In this document: positions 62,861-64,000 of the stretch, piece after piece
Position numbering within the stretch: position 1 is the first letter of the stretch
Layout: every line of letters starts with the position of its first letter
Assembly: GCF_963664415.1 (NCBI RefSeq)
Contig: NZ_OY761444.1
Location: 62,001-126,000, forward strand
Direction: 5' to 3'
DNA: 64,000 bases
Source: an uncultured Desulfobacter sp.
GTDB lineage: Bacteria > Desulfobacterota > Desulfobacteria > Desulfobacterales > Desulfobacteraceae
Position numbers and translations under genes: made by a program
The notes under the pieces: model-generated
Told to the model about the DNA's origin: nothing
Seen by the model: the letters and a program-made list of their open reading frames with translations, nothing else
Databases searched by the model: none

Positions 62861-64000
62861 TAATTAAAAAGCTGATCTTCCAGAGATTTTCTGCTGTTAA
62901 TGCTATCCGCCCTGATTGGCGTTTCCGGGATCAGACGGATCAAAAAAGTAACTTTATTCTCCTCATAGTCTTTACGGGAGTCATCATCGGAATTAAAGCT
63001 GGTATGGGATACGTCTGCAGATAACTGAAGCCATTTGAGCGGATGCCAGATCAGGCTCCCGCCAAACGTTGCCTTGTGATCCATACGGTCTACTGTGGCC
63101 TCCTGGAAGTCCTGAAGCTTATATGATCCATACAGACTGGATGATATATGTCTGGTTAAATCATAATTTAATTTAGCGCCCAGTTCATAGGTGATGTTAT
63201 AGCCAAGGCTGGCCGAATCTTCATCAGATTCCTCATATTTGCTTTTAGCGGTGAAAGACAAAACCCCTTTGGGGCTAAAGTTAAATATTTTATATGCATT
63301 TAAGTCGATAAAAGGATCTTGAGAATCGTCATTCTCATTGTCCCATTGATGAAAAAGAACGCCTACGCCCAACGAAATACCCGAATCCTCCGTAATATCC
63401 CAGTCAATCCCCACGGACGGATGATAAATCCGGTGGTCGCCGTCGGTCCTGTCAGACAGATAATGACGATACTTTATATATCCGTCAAGGTGGCGGTTAA
63501 ATTTTCGGATATACCTGATATCACCTGCAATGGTGGAATAATCGTTACCAGATGCAGTGCTGAAATCTTTATTTTCATATTCGGCGTTGACCTCGACGCC
63601 GTCAAGTGGAGTCATCCAGTATTTTATAAACGCTTTGGGTGAATAGCGGTCATATGTATCGGCATCCGTTGTTTTGTAATCTCTTGATTCATAGGTAAAG
63701 TTAGCACCTGTACTATTTCGGGCATTGAATACTTTTTGGACTGAAGCATAAGCGGTATTGGTCTCGTACTCTCTATACGTGCCAGTGCTGTCCTGTTGAT
63801 TAAATGTTTTTGCATAATCATAGGACAAACTTGCATTAACGGTTCTGCTCAACTGACTGTCTATGGATGCGCTTGCGGAGTGTTCCCAGGATTCCCCGTC
63901 CTTATTATCACTATCCCCGTCATAAACAATATCGGCTTTTGCTTGGGTATGCCGTGTCAGTTTAAAATCACCTGAAAAACTTGCGTTATGGTCAAAACCA
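62860..64000 (-). CDS. Outer-membrane beta-barrel protein, exosortase-associated, partial
   Basis: The frame is open to the end of the window, so the N terminus lies beyond 64000. The visible 380 residues consist of alternating beta-strands with many aromatic residues (for example HLDGYIKYRHYLSDRTDGDH and GAKLNYDLTRHISSSLYGSY), as in TIGR03016-type PEP-CTERM-associated outer-membrane proteins. It probably forms the exit channel for the polysaccharide. Confidence 0.75.
   Translation of the reverse strand, partial: GFDHNASFSGDFKLTRHTQAKADIVYDGDSDNKDGESWEHSASASIDSQLSRTVNASLSYDYAKTFNQQDSTGTYREYETNTAYASVQKVFNARNSTGANFTYESRDYKTTDADTYDRYSPKAFIKYWMTPLDGVEVNAEYENKDFSTASGNDYSTIAGDIRYIRKFNRHLDGYIKYRHYLSDRTDGDHRIYHPSVGIDWDITEDSGISLGVGVLFHQWDNENDDSQDPFIDLNAYKIFNFSPKGVLSFTAKSKYEESDEDSASLGYNITYELGAKLNYDLTRHISSSLYGSYKLQDFQEATVDRMDHKATFGGSLIWHPLKWLQLSADVSHTSFNSDDDSRKDYEENKVTFLIRLIPETPIRADSINSRKSLEDQLFN

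Noticed and set aside
1..64000. CRISPR arrays, rRNA genes or riboswitches
   Set aside because: No regularly spaced repeats, rRNA segments or TPP-type motifs (including upstream of the thiamine diphosphokinase gene) were seen.

Overview
The window reads as chromosome from a Gram-negative bacterium. Gene content (LPS core, Lpt export, Kdo and heptose transferases, an exosortase/EpsI exopolysaccharide locus, an in-frame UGA in a HesB/IscA-like gene, many insertion sequences) fits a Desulfobacterota (former Deltaproteobacteria) lineage such as the Desulfobacteraceae. That assignment is inference from gene content; no taxonomic marker gene is present. No rRNA genes and no CRISPR array were seen, and one tRNA was found.

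Region 1 (1-1570) is a decayed integration site: tRNA-Gln(CUG) with promoter and terminator, a gutted IS1-family relic and a broken tyrosine integrase. Region 2 (1571-19595) is an LPS inner-core and lipid A locus. The first plus-strand run is a shortened YrbL-like gene, lpxL-like acyltransferase, waaF, waaC and a GT2 enzyme, mostly with 4-base overlaps. Two minus-strand genes (DUF6492-like, GT4) follow. The next plus-strand run is a WaaG-like GT4, a WaaP-like kinase, an 861-residue kinase/nucleotidyltransferase fusion, a WaaL-like ligase and a third kinase-like protein. The minus-strand operon lptF-lptG-waaA-lpxK closes the region. Together these build, phosphorylate, ligate and export LPS.

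Region 3 (19679-26890) holds mixed genes: thiamine diphosphokinase, a FliL-like lipoprotein, a MarR regulator, a HesB/IscA-like protein with in-frame UGA at codon 33 and a SECIS-like hairpin, a U32-like protein, galE, a HEAT-repeat/receiver protein and an unknown gene.

Region 4 (27222-64000) is a large exopolysaccharide locus. The plus-strand run 27222-33759 carries an ATPase-like protein, a membrane coiled-coil protein, an ExeA-like ATPase fused to an OmpA domain, a CPBP/CAAX protease, a WbpP-like epimerase and a TIGR03790-like protein. Minus-strand genes follow: glycosyltransferases, a nucleotidyltransferase, a secreted glycosidase-like protein, a Wzy/WaaL-like polymerase, a Wzx flippase, FrhB-like and pyruvyl-transferase genes, a phosphatase-superfamily protein, an acyltransferase, an epimerase, FemAB-like, exosortase, EpsI, a DUF3473-type deacetylase and an outer-membrane beta-barrel cut by the window end.

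The middle of region 4 (39.1-54 kb) is a graveyard of mobile DNA: an IS200/IS605 fragment, an IS1634 pseudogene, an IS427-type IS5 element with a -1 frameshift signal inserted at the end of a decayed transposase, a DruA-like (DUF4338) protein read through into an ISAzo13-like transposase, and three IS1-family copies or fragments around the wzx/pyruvyl-transferase cassette. The two strongest leads are the DruA-ISAzo13 fusion and the UGA-containing HesB-like gene.
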